Of a stretch of 10,936 bases of DNA, positions 1-6,587 are shown piece by piece. The notes below the pieces were generated by a model. The model searched no databases. It was not told the DNA's origin and worked only from the letters and a program-made list of their open reading frames with translations. The position numbers and the translations under genes were made by a program. The DNA is from Methanobacteriota archaeon (GTDB lineage Archaea; Halobacteriota; Bog-38; Methanoflorentales; Methanoflorentaceae), in the NCBI GenBank assembly GCA_028679495.1, contig JAJRBK010000116.1, positions 1 to 10,936 on the forward strand, given 5' to 3'. The first letter of the stretch is position 1. Each line of letters starts with the position of its first letter.

Positions 1-828
1 AGGGAGTATGAGCTCCCCCCGTTTCGCGAGAGTATGCGGTACTGCACCTCCAACGAGAAGTACCTCAGGCCGACGCGGTACTGTAACCCCCGGGAACCCG
101 AAGTCATCGCCTTGGCGAACGGACTAGGCGCGTATGAACTCTCCGATTATGAGTTCGCTGAAGCTGCTTACTGGTTTGTCAAGACCAAATTCGTAGTTGA
201 GTTCGTGCCCTTGAATAGCGTGAGCGCGACCTTGACTAGAGGTACGGGGACGTGTTATCACCTGACCTCCGTGTGGATCGCTCTCTGCCGGGCTGCCGGG
301 ATAAAGGCCCGGTATAAGACGTTTATGATGATGTTGCCTGATGAGATGATGAACCTAGAGGTGTCTGAGGGAGAGGCGATGACAGCCGACATGTTCAACA
401 CGGGGGTGCCCGAGGGAGAGGGCGAGGTGTGCATCGACGGCAAATGGGTCGTCGGACACGTGGCGATGAGGCCTGAGATCTACGCTCGTGCTGGCCTTCC
501 TATACCAAAGTTCGGGGAAGACGCGATGGGCCTGACATTTAAACTAATTCCCGGAACGATAAAACGCTTCGAGTCCCTCCCATTGATGATGGGAATCACC
601 ATGAAAGCTACTAGGTGGTTAACTTCGGTGGTGATGGAACGCGCCAGTCTTGCGATTAAAAATACCTTACCAATAGGGAGGAAGATCATCGAGGAGGCTG
701 GTGGCATTGAGGCGTACGATCAGAACGCAAGGGAGAGGAGAGAGCTCCCTACGGAAGAAATAACGGGAGCTTTAGCGAGGCTCACAGAGGACGCTCAGCG
801 TAAACAACTCCTGGTGTTTGAGGAGTGA
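1..828 (+). CDS. Transglutaminase-fold protein, 5' partial
   Basis: The frame is open from base 1 to the TGA at 826-828, and the residues before the first ATG (base 34) read like continuous protein (REYELPPFRES). The true start is therefore probably outside the window; ATG34 has only a weak ribosome site. Numbered from ATG34, the core motif GTGTC (70-74) followed by a helix and AAGIKARY (87-94) matches the transglutaminase/cysteine-protease fold, with Cys74 as the expected nucleophile. EVCIDGKW (131-138) matches the strand that follows the catalytic His in this superfamily. The usual His just before that strand (HxWxEV) is absent and replaced by Glu/Gly, and the usual Asp after the Trp is not obvious, although GH (141-142) lies nearby. 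The C-terminal third is helical and rich in Arg and Glu. No signal peptide or membrane segment is visible in the portion present. The fold is fairly secure. The reaction is unknown and activity may be altered or lost. Confidence 0.62.
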   Translation, partial: REYELPPFRESMRYCTSNEKYLRPTRYCNPREPEVIALANGLGAYELSDYEFAEAAYWFVKTKFVVEFVPLNSVSATLTRGTGTCYHLTSVWIALCRAAGIKARYKTFMMMLPDEMMNLEVSEGEAMTADMFNTGVPEGEGEVCIDGKWVVGHVAMRPEIYARAGLPIPKFGEDAMGLTFKLIPGTIKRFESLPLMMGITMKATRWLTSVVMERASLAIKNTLPIGRKIIEEAGGIEAYDQNARERRELPTEEITGALARLTEDAQRKQLLVFEE

Positions 829-848
829 TGAGGGAATAAATGGCATAA

Positions 849-885
849 GGCTTTAAAATAGGCCAATATTAAAGAATTTAAGTCG
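849..885 (+). promoter_or_regulatory. TATA-type promoter of the AroB'-like gene
   Basis: The 71-base gap after the preceding stop is AT-rich and contains TTTAAAATA (852-860), a good archaeal TATA box, flanked by GGC and GCC. A start about 25 bases downstream (near 882-885) would leave a leader of roughly 27 bases before ATG912. A second AT-rich run, TATTAAAGAATTTAAG (867-882), could be an alternative box. The call is from motif and spacing only. Confidence 0.5.
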
Positions 886-911
886 TATAGGGCATATGGG
901 TGGGGTCAGAG

Positions 912-2018
912 ATGATGAGAGCAAAACAGATTTGGCTTGATTTACGGGATAAAAAAAATCCCGATAATTGGGCGGATATCGTTAATACGTCGCCGATCGA
1001 AACCGTTCTGGTTCTGCATCAGTCGGTCGAGAAGGACAAAGGTCATTTCGGCGCAAAAATAAATCTTGTTTATTGGGTTACGGACGTTGCAGAACTAAAA
1101 AAAACCGAAGCAGGAGATACGGTCGTGTCGAGCGACGAGACGGTTTTGCAGGCTGCAGGGGACATGGGTCTGAAGCGTGGTTATTGCATTAAGATTGTCG
1201 ATCAGCAAACGATGGAAGCTGCCTGGAGCAGGGGGATTCATTATGATTATTTGCTCGTAGAATTGGAAGATGAGACCAATATTCCACTCGAATTACTGAT
1301 TGCTCAGATCGAAAAACACCAGGCCCCAACCGGCTTATTCAAGATTATTCATTCCCTTGACGAGTTTCCCGTAGTCTCCGGAGTCCTGGAAAAAGGGACC
1401 GACGGCGTGGTGTTGAAATGCGACCAGCAGGATGTGATCGGAAAAATCGGCGAGGTTGTATCGGAGAGTGAGAAGGTGAAACTGGATGAGGTTGAAGTTC
1501 TTGGTATCGAGTATATCGGCATGGGGGATCGCGGTTGTATCGATACCACGTCGCTTATGACCAAAGATGAGGGTATGATTGTCGGCTCCACATCCGCAGG
1601 CGGTATTCTTGTTTGCTCTGAAACTCACTATTTGCCCTACATGGAGCTCCGTCCCTTTCGGGTCAATGCCGGAGGGGTCCATTCCTACGTACTGAGTTGT
1701 GATAATTCGACGCGCTATATAAGTGAATTGAAAGCGGGGGATAAAGTGTTGAGTGTAAATACAAAAGGTGATGCGCGCGTGCTTGCGGTTGGTCGGAATA
1801 AAATAGAAAGGCGCCCGTTGTTGCTTATAAAAGGAAAGATCGGCGATGTGGAAATAAACAGCATTTTACAGGACGACTGGCATGTCCGCGTAATGGGTGC
1901 CGACGGTAAACCTCGCAATATTACCCAGCTCAGGAAAGGCGACCGTTTGCTGGGGTGTTTGATGCAAAGCGGCCGGCACGTAGGGATTTACATAAACGAA
2001 ACAATCATCGAAAAATAA
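912..2018 (+). CDS. 3-dehydroquinate synthase II / aminohydroxybenzoate synthase family
   Basis: A 368-residue protein from ATG912, close to the usual 350-370 of the family. GTG900 and ATG915 are alternative starts; GGTGGGG at 899-905 sits suitably before ATG912. Family motifs are GMGDRGCIDTTSL (203-215), VGS then ETHYLPYMELRPFRVNAG (224-254) and TRYISELKAGD (267-277). These match the archaeal AroB' family, which in the archaeal shikimate route makes 3-dehydroquinate by NAD-dependent oxidative deamination of an aminated C7 ulosonate (EC 1.4.1.24). The same family includes GriH-type enzymes that make 3-amino-4-hydroxybenzoate. The segment ILVCSETHYLPYM differs from the FLVHSE...SPYV pattern I recall in ordinary archaeal AroB', so the second role is possible. 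No aldolase partner (AroA'/GriI type) is in the window. Lysine is mostly AAA here but mostly AAG in neighbouring genes, and the gene is more A-rich, which suggests transfer. Family secure, reaction not, hence no symbol. Confidence 0.85.
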   Translation: MMRAKQIWLDLRDKKNPDNWADIVNTSPIETVLVLHQSVEKDKGHFGAKINLVYWVTDVAELKKTEAGDTVVSSDETVLQAAGDMGLKRGYCIKIVDQQTMEAAWSRGIHYDYLLVELEDETNIPLELLIAQIEKHQAPTGLFKIIHSLDEFPVVSGVLEKGTDGVVLKCDQQDVIGKIGEVVSESEKVKLDEVEVLGIEYIGMGDRGCIDTTSLMTKDEGMIVGSTSAGGILVCSETHYLPYMELRPFRVNAGGVHSYVLSCDNSTRYISELKAGDKVLSVNTKGDARVLAVGRNKIERRPLLLIKGKIGDVEINSILQDDWHVRVMGADGKPRNITQLRKGDRLLGCLMQSGRHVGIYINETIIEK

Positions 2019-2069
2019 GCAGAACTTCGTCATCCTGACAGATCTAAGAACGGGTAGTGAGTATTTGGC

Positions 2070-2121
2070 TTGTTGTTGAACAAACATCCTTCGGTTTTTT
2101 TTGCCTGGGCACGCTTTTTTT
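2070..2121 (+). terminator. Oligo-T terminator after the AroB'-like gene
   Basis: A short hairpin TTGTT-GTTG-AACAA (2070-2083) is followed by T8 at 2095-2102 and T7 at 2115-2121. Archaeal RNA polymerase terminates at oligo-T tracts, so two in succession about 75-100 bases after the stop at 2018 fit a tandem terminator. Confidence 0.6.
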
Positions 2122-2340
2122 CAGAAGAGTCGGGCCGCGACGAGTGACGTCGTAAGCGAGCAAGTCGATTGAAGGGGGACCCAAACCGATTTGCACGCAC
2201 ACCGTAAGCGCAAAGCGCGAAGCCGTCACACACATCCCGTGATTCGGCTCCCGCGCGAATTCAATCGGCTCGTCGGTGCTGCTGCTACGATCTTTGAAAC
2301 CACGCATAATGGTGATCTCGCCTTTCGTGGTTCCCCACCG
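2122..2340. other. Non-coding stretch with several inverted repeats; possible structured RNA
   Basis: The middle of the 376-base gap between convergent genes has no convincing protein gene but dense pairing potential. CGACGAG (2138-2144) pairs with CTCGTCG (2269-2275). CGATTGAA (2166-2173) pairs with TTCAATCG (2260-2267), directly inside it on the 3' side. A nested hairpin pairs AGCCG-TCAC (2221-2229) with GTGA-TT-CGGCT (2239-2249), nine pairs with a two-base bulge. GCGC-AAA-GCGC lies at 2208-2218. CGACG-AGTGA-CGTCG (2138-2152) is an alternative to the outer stem. A separate pair, AACCACG (2298-2304) and CGTGGTT (2326-2332), lies to the right. It could be a non-coding RNA on either strand, a remnant of a small mobile element, or chance. 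It matches no archaeal RNase P, SRP or tRNA pattern I know. Confidence 0.3.
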
Positions 2341-2362
2341 TGATCATAAAAGAAGCTCACAG

Positions 2363-2404
2363 AGGGCTTTAATAAACAAAAGAGCCGTGTAAAGTCAAAG
2401 CCCT
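2363..2404 (-). terminator. Stem and T-rich tract at the end of sufB
   Basis: AGGGCTTT (2363-2370) is a perfect inverted copy of AAAGCCCT (2397-2404), which overlaps the last codons and stop of sufB. Read on the minus strand, the loop contains the T-rich run CTTTTGTTTATT (complement of 2371-2382), typical of archaeal termination. Confidence 0.45.
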
Positions 2405-3618
2405 AAGCGCTCAGTAGTGTGAACGGCACGGCGCATCTCCTCTTGCAGGGCCGGAGGCATTCCCTTGATCTCGACGTCCAAGAAGCCCCGCACAATCGCC
2501 GACGTCGCCTCGTCCTCGTCGAGCCCCCGCGTCATGAGATAGTTAATCTCCTCCTCGGCGATTTTTCCGACCGCAGCCTCGTGAGACATGTCAACGCCGG
2601 GGACTGCTCCATCGAGCTCAGGGACAGCAAGCATCCTTCCATGGTCTCCAAGAATTAATCCTCGGCACTCAAGGTGACCTTTAACGTCAGAGTGGAGACC
2701 AGTAATGTTGCCCCGCGAGATAATTTCGCCGCCGTTCGTGATCGCGCGAGAGACGACGTCAGACTTGCAGTCCTCAGCATCCATGATCACACGCGCCCCG
2801 ACGTCCATGTGCGACCCGTCCGTTGCATACAGAAGCGAGTATGACAGCGCTGTCGCGCGCGGCCCGACACAGCGAATTATGGGGTACATCTGCAGGCTGC
2901 GCACGGGCTTCATGCAAACATAATTACTGATAAATGTCGCATCCTGTTCGACGAAGGCACCACTCCTCGGACGCACGGCTACTTCAGGCCCCCAGTTGTG
3001 GATCATCGTAAAGGAGAGCTTCGCACCCTCTTTGATGTAGAACTCGGAGACCCCTATATGGATGCCCTGCGTGACGTCGCTTGAGGTTCTGCAGCCCGAT
3101 ATGATGTGCAGCTCCGAGCCCTCCTCAGCGATAATGACGTTGTGCACGTTTTGCGAGAGGCTCTCTTGCGCGAGAAACATGCATGCTTGGAGAGGCATGA
3201 TGATCTTCGCTCCCGCCTTTGCCCTGATAAAGTACCCGTTGCTAAAGTCAAGCGCCGCTTCTGCGGTATATTTATCGGCATCAACGGCCACTGCCTTCCA
3301 CCAGTACTCCTTCAGGCCGTCATACTTGTCGAGCGCCTCGGTGATACTGAGCAGCTCGAGGTTCTGCGCGGTTGCCTGCGAGTACACGACGCTCGTATCG
3401 AGCTGAAAGAACGATCCTGATCGTTCTGTCTCAGCTGCGTCCACTCCAACGCTAAGCGACTCATTTTGGTAGTTAGAGGGGAGCATTTTGAGCGTCTGCA
3501 CCTTCTTATGTGTAGGAGCGCGCGAAGTATACCTCTCAAGCGGCACATCGGGCCCGTAAGCAGCCTTCTTATCGCGAGCCTTTTCGGCGCGTTCGGTGAG
3601 CTCATCTATCTTGGACAT
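2395..3618 (-). CDS. sufB: Fe-S cluster assembly scaffold SufB (SufBD/SmsB family)
   Basis: A 407-residue SufB/SufD-family protein, the scaffold on which Fe-S clusters are built before transfer to apoproteins in the cytosol. The N-terminal helix and the long beta-helix region (about 130-335) are in the expected order. The C-terminal signature GHLECRG (314-320), LILGD (321-325), DMSHEAAVGKI (343-353), then LMTRGLDEDEA (361-371) and VRGFL (376-380) is typical. Cys318 lies where SufB has its essential cluster/sulfur cysteine. The length fits the short archaeal form. ATG3618 is chosen because GAGGAG (complement of 3627-3632) lies 8 bases upstream; a GTG at 3625-3627 would overlap that site. The start lies inside the last codons of sufC (13-base overlap), so the two are translationally coupled. 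No SufD, SufS or SufU is here, which fits the minimal SufBC (SMS) system of methanogens. Confidence 0.92.
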   Translation of the reverse strand: MSKIDELTERAEKARDKKAAYGPDVPLERYTSRAPTHKKVQTLKMLPSNYQNESLSVGVDAAETERSGSFFQLDTSVVYSQATAQNLELLSITEALDKYDGLKEYWWKAVAVDADKYTAEAALDFSNGYFIRAKAGAKIIMPLQACMFLAQESLSQNVHNVIIAEEGSELHIISGCRTSSDVTQGIHIGVSEFYIKEGAKLSFTMIHNWGPEVAVRPRSGAFVEQDATFISNYVCMKPVRSLQMYPIIRCVGPRATALSYSLLYATDGSHMDVGARVIMDAEDCKSDVVSRAITNGGEIISRGNITGLHSDVKGHLECRGLILGDHGRMLAVPELDGAVPGVDMSHEAAVGKIAEEEINYLMTRGLDEDEATSAIVRGFLDVEIKGMPPALQEEMRRAVHTTERLGL

Positions 3619-4343
3619 CTGATACACTCCTCATAACCGAGCTCGCATATGTCGTGAAGAAGCTCTCCAGGGTTGCCTGAACACGCTATTTGACCATCGA
3701 CGAGGACGTGTGCCTTATCCGCTTTCACGATTTGCAGGATTCCGCCTGCGTGCGTTATGATCAACCCCGCCTTGTGTCGCTCGCGTGATCGCTTATCCCG
3801 ATCGAGCAGCTTGTTTATCGTCTCGCCGACAAGCTCGATGTTCTCAAGGTCAACACCCGAGTCAGGCTCATCAAGGAGCACCAAGTCAGGGTTCTGTGCG
3901 AGCAATTGTAAGAGCTCGGTGCGTTTCACTTCCCCACCCGAAAAGCCAAGATTGACATCACGGTTAAAGAAGCTGGGCGGGACATGAATCATCTTTGCCA
4001 TCGTCTCGAGATCGAACTCCCTATTGCCATGCTTGGCTGCAATCTCGACAAGATCCCCGAGCTTTACACCGTGAATGGTGGGGGGTTGTTGAAACGACAT
4101 ACCGATGCCTAGGTTCGCGCGCTCGTTAATGGATAAATCAGTGATATTTTTCCTTCTAAAGATGATCCGTCCCTTAGTGACATGATAGCGAGGGAACCCC
4201 ATTATCGTAAGCAAAAGGGTGGTTTTCCCAGAGCCGTTTTGACCAAAAAGGACGTGTGTTTCCCCCTCGCGGATGTTTAGGTTTAAATCGTTCAGTATCT
4301 GTTTGCCGTCAACCTCTACGTGCAGATTTTGAATGTCGAGCAT
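3606..4343 (-). CDS. sufC: Fe-S cluster assembly ATPase SufC
   Basis: A 245-residue ABC-type ATPase that binds SufB and drives the conformational changes needed for Fe-S cluster assembly; it is cytosolic, not a transporter. Visible motifs are Walker A GQNGSGKT (34-41), Q-loop FQQPP (84-88), signature FSGGE (134-138, with Phe in place of the usual Leu), Walker B LVLLDE (154-159), D-loop SGVDLENI (162-169) and H-loop His198 in ITHAG. SGGEVKR with DEPDSGVD is typical of SufC rather than of transport ATPases. ATG4343 follows a consensus GAGGTGA site. The C-terminus ends in a small Cys motif, ECIRC (239-243), which I do not recognise as a general SufC feature. sufB starts inside the 3' end of this gene. 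Confidence 0.95.
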   Translation of the reverse strand: MLDIQNLHVEVDGKQILNDLNLNIREGETHVLFGQNGSGKTTLLLTIMGFPRYHVTKGRIIFRRKNITDLSINERANLGIGMSFQQPPTIHGVKLGDLVEIAAKHGNREFDLETMAKMIHVPPSFFNRDVNLGFSGGEVKRTELLQLLAQNPDLVLLDEPDSGVDLENIELVGETINKLLDRDKRSRERHKAGLIITHAGGILQIVKADKAHVLVDGQIACSGNPGELLHDICELGYEECIRCPR

Positions 4344-4352
4344 GTACCTGTT

Positions 4353-4359
4353 TCACCTC
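4353..4359 (-). promoter_or_regulatory. Consensus ribosome binding site of sufC
   Basis: The minus strand reads GAGGTGA, the exact complement of the usual archaeal 16S rRNA 3' end, with 9 bases before ATG4343. It fixes the sufC start and implies high translation. Confidence 0.75.
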
Positions 4360-4395
4360 TCTGGCATTCGGAGGGCGGATCTCGCGTGTTCCTCC

Positions 4396-5568
4396 TTATG
4401 ATCCGTCGGTGTGGGTATCATACGCTGTGTTGAGCAAGTTTTTAAATACTTCCCCCCCTTCGATGATCACCTCAGGCCAGATGGACACCCCCGAGTGAAC
4501 GGTCACAGAATCGCCGATAGTGACACGTGGACCAATAACGGTGTTGTTTTCAAGAACACAATGCGCCCCTATGACGGTACCGTTATCAATGACCGAACCG
4601 GAGACCGATGTGTGAGCGCCTATCTCAACGTTATCGTAAATGATCCCTGAGAGAAGAGAGGTGTGGTTATCGATATGGCAGTCAGAGCCTATCGTGGTAT
4701 AAGGACTGATGAGCACGCTGTCACCTATGGTCGTGTTATCGCCAATCACGATAGGGCCCACAAGCGCTGAGTTTGAGCCTATCGTCACGTCCGTGCCGAT
4801 TAAGGCAGGGCCGTTTAACCGTGCATCCTTTATATGAAAATGCCCGGCAATTTCGGTGCCACGAATGTTATCCAGCATCCATCGTGACGCTTGCCTGTAC
4901 GCCGTTGCGTTTCCTATGTCGTTCCAATGGCCTCGTGCCATCCATGCCGAGAATGGTTCACCCACGCCCAACAGCTTTGGAAAGAGATCTTTCGCAAAAT
5001 CAAAACGATCCTTAGGAATATGATCAAGGACTTGAGGATCGCACATGTATATCCCCGTGCTGGCGAGGTTACTGAAGATTTCACCTGAGCTGGGCTTTTC
5101 TTTGAACCGGTGTACCCGATTACCGACGTCGATGTCGAGGATGCCGTACTCGCGTGGATCGTCGATGGACATGACCCCCACCGTAAGGATGCTGTTGTTC
5201 TTCCGGTGAAACTGGTAAAACTCGCGCAGGTTGAAATCCATGACGTGATCGCCACCGACAACGAGAAAAGGCCCGTCGTTTAACGCGGCTTCAGCGTTCT
5301 TAACGCTCCCTGCGGTTCCCAGCTTTTTCTTCTCGTAAATGTAACGTACTTCAACGCCGAACTTAGAGCCGTCGCCAAGATACTCCTGGATGTTGTGGCC
5401 GAGATAGCCAAGCGTGATGATGATATCGTTGAAGCCGTTTGCTGACATGTGCTCAACGAGATGCCCGACCGAGGGCTTGTTGAGAAGCGGGATACTGGGC
5501 TTTGGTCGTTCAAAGGTCAGCGGCCTCAGCCGCGTTCCAGCGCCGCCGCACATGATGCACGCTTTCAT
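4396..5568 (-). CDS. Nucleotide-sugar pyrophosphorylase with left-handed beta-helix domain
   Basis: A 390-residue protein of the GCD1/NDP-sugar synthase family that makes an NDP-sugar from NTP and a sugar 1-phosphate in the cytosol. The N-terminal Rossmann-like domain begins KACIMCGGAGTRLRPLT (2-18) with PK at 22-23, the nucleotide-binding signature. GGDHVMD (105-111) holds the metal-binding Asp107, EKPS (157-160) is the sugar-binding stretch, and GHWNDIGN (213-220) closes the catalytic domain. Residues about 250-370 are hexapeptide repeats (IGTDVTIGSNS..., IGDNTTIGDSV...) forming a left-handed beta-helix, as in archaeal GlmU-like and GDP-mannose pyrophosphorylase-like proteins. The sequence does not fix the sugar or nucleotide; mannose-1-P guanylyltransferase or glucose/GlcNAc-1-P uridylyl- or thymidylyltransferase are all possible. 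AAGGAG (complement of 5574-5579) lies 5 bases before ATG5568. sufC starts 52 bases downstream on the same strand, so co-transcription is possible. Confidence 0.9.
   Translation of the reverse strand: MKACIMCGGAGTRLRPLTFERPKPSIPLLNKPSVGHLVEHMSANGFNDIIITLGYLGHNIQEYLGDGSKFGVEVRYIYEKKKLGTAGSVKNAEAALNDGPFLVVGGDHVMDFNLREFYQFHRKNNSILTVGVMSIDDPREYGILDIDVGNRVHRFKEKPSSGEIFSNLASTGIYMCDPQVLDHIPKDRFDFAKDLFPKLLGVGEPFSAWMARGHWNDIGNATAYRQASRWMLDNIRGTEIAGHFHIKDARLNGPALIGTDVTIGSNSALVGPIVIGDNTTIGDSVLISPYTTIGSDCHIDNHTSLLSGIIYDNVEIGAHTSVSGSVIDNGTVIGAHCVLENNTVIGPRVTIGDSVTVHSGVSIWPEVIIEGGEVFKNLLNTAYDTHTDGS
4420..4455 (-). promoter_or_regulatory. Possible internal promoter for sufCB
   Basis: Within the last codons of the upstream nucleotidyltransferase gene the minus strand reads GGGGAAGTATTTAAAAAC (complement of about 4438-4455). 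This looks like a BRE followed by a TATA box. A start about 25 bases downstream (near 4420) would give a leader of some 75 bases before sufC. The same bases encode EVFKN, so the AT-richness could be coding in origin. Confidence 0.35.
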
Positions 5569-5629
5569 GGTGTCTCCTTCTCATCCGTCTCATCGACGCC
5601 TAGGACAGTACGATGAGCATACCGCCCAG

Positions 5630-5665
5630 CTCGTACATCATGCGTTTATGGGGCTTAAAACAACC
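5630..5665 (-). promoter_or_regulatory. Weak TATA-like element in the nuclease/nucleotidyltransferase gap
   Basis: The 113-base gap between the nuclease stop and the nucleotidyltransferase start has minus-strand GTTGTTTTAAGCCCC. It could act as a TATA box, or its short T-run could help end the orc1 operon transcript. Nothing else stands out in this gap. Confidence 0.25.
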
Positions 5666-5681
5666 GTTTGAACGAAGTCCG

Positions 5682-6164
5682 TCACCATAGTTCTTCATCA
5701 TCACTGGGCTCATAAGCTGTAGGGCTCCCGGCGCGGATCTCTTCGGTTGAGGCACAATAGTATTCCACGTGGACGATAAAGTCCTCGAGCTTGTCAAAGG
5801 GAACGATAAAACACATCCCATCAATAAGGAGTGCGTCGTCGAGCCAGCTCACGATAACAGGCACGCCCGTGCTCGAAAACGCTCGGTCAAATTCTTCACA
5901 GCGGATGAGGTGTTTTCGTGCCTCCGCCTTTAACGAAGAGCTTCGTACCCGCGCCTTGCCATACCGCTTGGCGTCAATAAGGAGGGTAATGTCGAAGCGG
6001 CGGGCGACAACGTCAATCTCGTGACGCCTCCCATCCAACACGAAGACCTTTCGAAACTCAGTTGAGAAGCCAGCGCATTCCAGGACGTCGCGGATTTGCT
6101 CTTCAAACTCCTGCCATGTGAGCGGCTCGTCTGCCCTTCCTGTCTCGTACTCGTCAAAGAGCAT
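5682..6164 (-). CDS. PD-(D/E)XK nuclease-fold protein in the orc1 operon
   Basis: A 160-residue protein. After an N-terminal helix with Glu residues (TWQEFEEQI, 16-24) comes HEIDVVARR (48-56) and then LLIDAKRY (61-68). This is the PD-(D/E)XK arrangement: Asp51 as the first metal ligand, 13 residues to Asp64, and Lys66 in a D-A-K version of the usual E-X-K. An Arg/Lys-rich helix (69-88) follows, as in Mrr-like and Hjc-like proteins. The C-terminal 20 residues are acidic and end in Trp. It is probably a metal-dependent DNase or DNA-structure-binding protein, but substrate and specificity cannot be read. It starts 12 bases after the coiled-coil gene's stop, with a weak GGGGTGG ribosome site in the gap, and is the last gene of the orc1 operon. 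No methyltransferase or other restriction partner is nearby, so a classical restriction role is unlikely. Confidence 0.7.
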   Translation of the reverse strand: MLFDEYETGRADEPLTWQEFEEQIRDVLECAGFSTEFRKVFVLDGRRHEIDVVARRFDITLLIDAKRYGKARVRSSSLKAEARKHLIRCEEFDRAFSSTGVPVIVSWLDDALLIDGMCFIVPFDKLEDFIVHVEYYCASTEEIRAGSPTAYEPSDDEELW

Positions 6165-6176
6165 CAGCCACCCCGG

Positions 6177-6587
6177 TTATTCCTTATCTTCATCCTCCTC
6201 TGATGCCTGCTCCCCCTCGATGTCGTCTGCGGCATCACGCAAGCTCTTCGCCATCTCATCTTTCAGAATGGCAATTTCTTTGTTCACATCGACGAGAGCA
6301 CTTGGCGTGACGCGATCAGATTTTACCGGCACCCTAGTCTGCCGACGTTTTTCGTGTTTCGCCGTATCGCTTGTGGTGCGCTCAGGCTCTGACATCTGAT
6401 CGGCGACCACCCTTATCGCTTGCCTGGCAAGCGCGAACAACGTGGCGTTGAACGTGCCGCGCGATCGCTCCTCTTCGGTCTTGAGAAGCTGATAAAGGAG
6501 CAGCATGCGGAGCTCCTTGATATCATTTCTCAGCCCGCTGATCTCTTCTATAAGTGTTACAATTCGCTCGTCCGAATCAGTAGGCAT
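6177..6587 (-). CDS. Hypothetical coiled-coil protein with acidic tail, orc1 operon
   Basis: A 136-residue protein with no recognised family. Residues about 8-42 have a heptad-like pattern (IVTLIEEISGLRNDIKELRM) and should form a coiled coil. A second helix at about 48-65 is followed by a basic linker (about 78-92, KRRQTRVPVKSDR), another amphipathic helix (about 97-120) and a strongly acidic end (121-136). It has no cysteine, signal peptide or membrane span. Its ATG shares one base with the TAA of orc1 (TAATG), and GGTG (complement of 6592-6595) lies 4 bases upstream, so translation is coupled to orc1. The shape suggests an adaptor or oligomerisation factor between Orc1 and the downstream nuclease; that is inference from context only. 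Confidence 0.7.
   Translation of the reverse strand: MPTDSDERIVTLIEEISGLRNDIKELRMLLLYQLLKTEEERSRGTFNATLFALARQAIRVVADQMSEPERTTSDTAKHEKRRQTRVPVKSDRVTPSALVDVNKEIAILKDEMAKSLRDAADDIEGEQASEEDEDKE

Noticed and set aside
2218..2250. Minus-strand GAGCCG...CGGCTTC hairpin resembling group II intron domain V
   Set aside because: The bulge is on the 5' rather than the 3' strand, there is no GNRA tetraloop, and no reverse transcriptase or GUGYG intron start is seen.
2044..2307. An 87-residue minus-strand reading frame in the convergent intergenic region
   Set aside because: No ribosome site and no recognisable family; it runs through the inverted repeats and ends in low-complexity Lys/Ser/Thr residues, so it is more likely chance in a non-coding region.
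3062..3406. A 114-residue plus-strand frame antisense to sufB
   Set aside because: It is a shadow of the strongly conserved sufB frame, with no ribosome site or family match.
3616..3627. GTG at 3625-3627 as the sufB start
   Set aside because: It overlaps the GAGGAG ribosome site that is well spaced for ATG3618.
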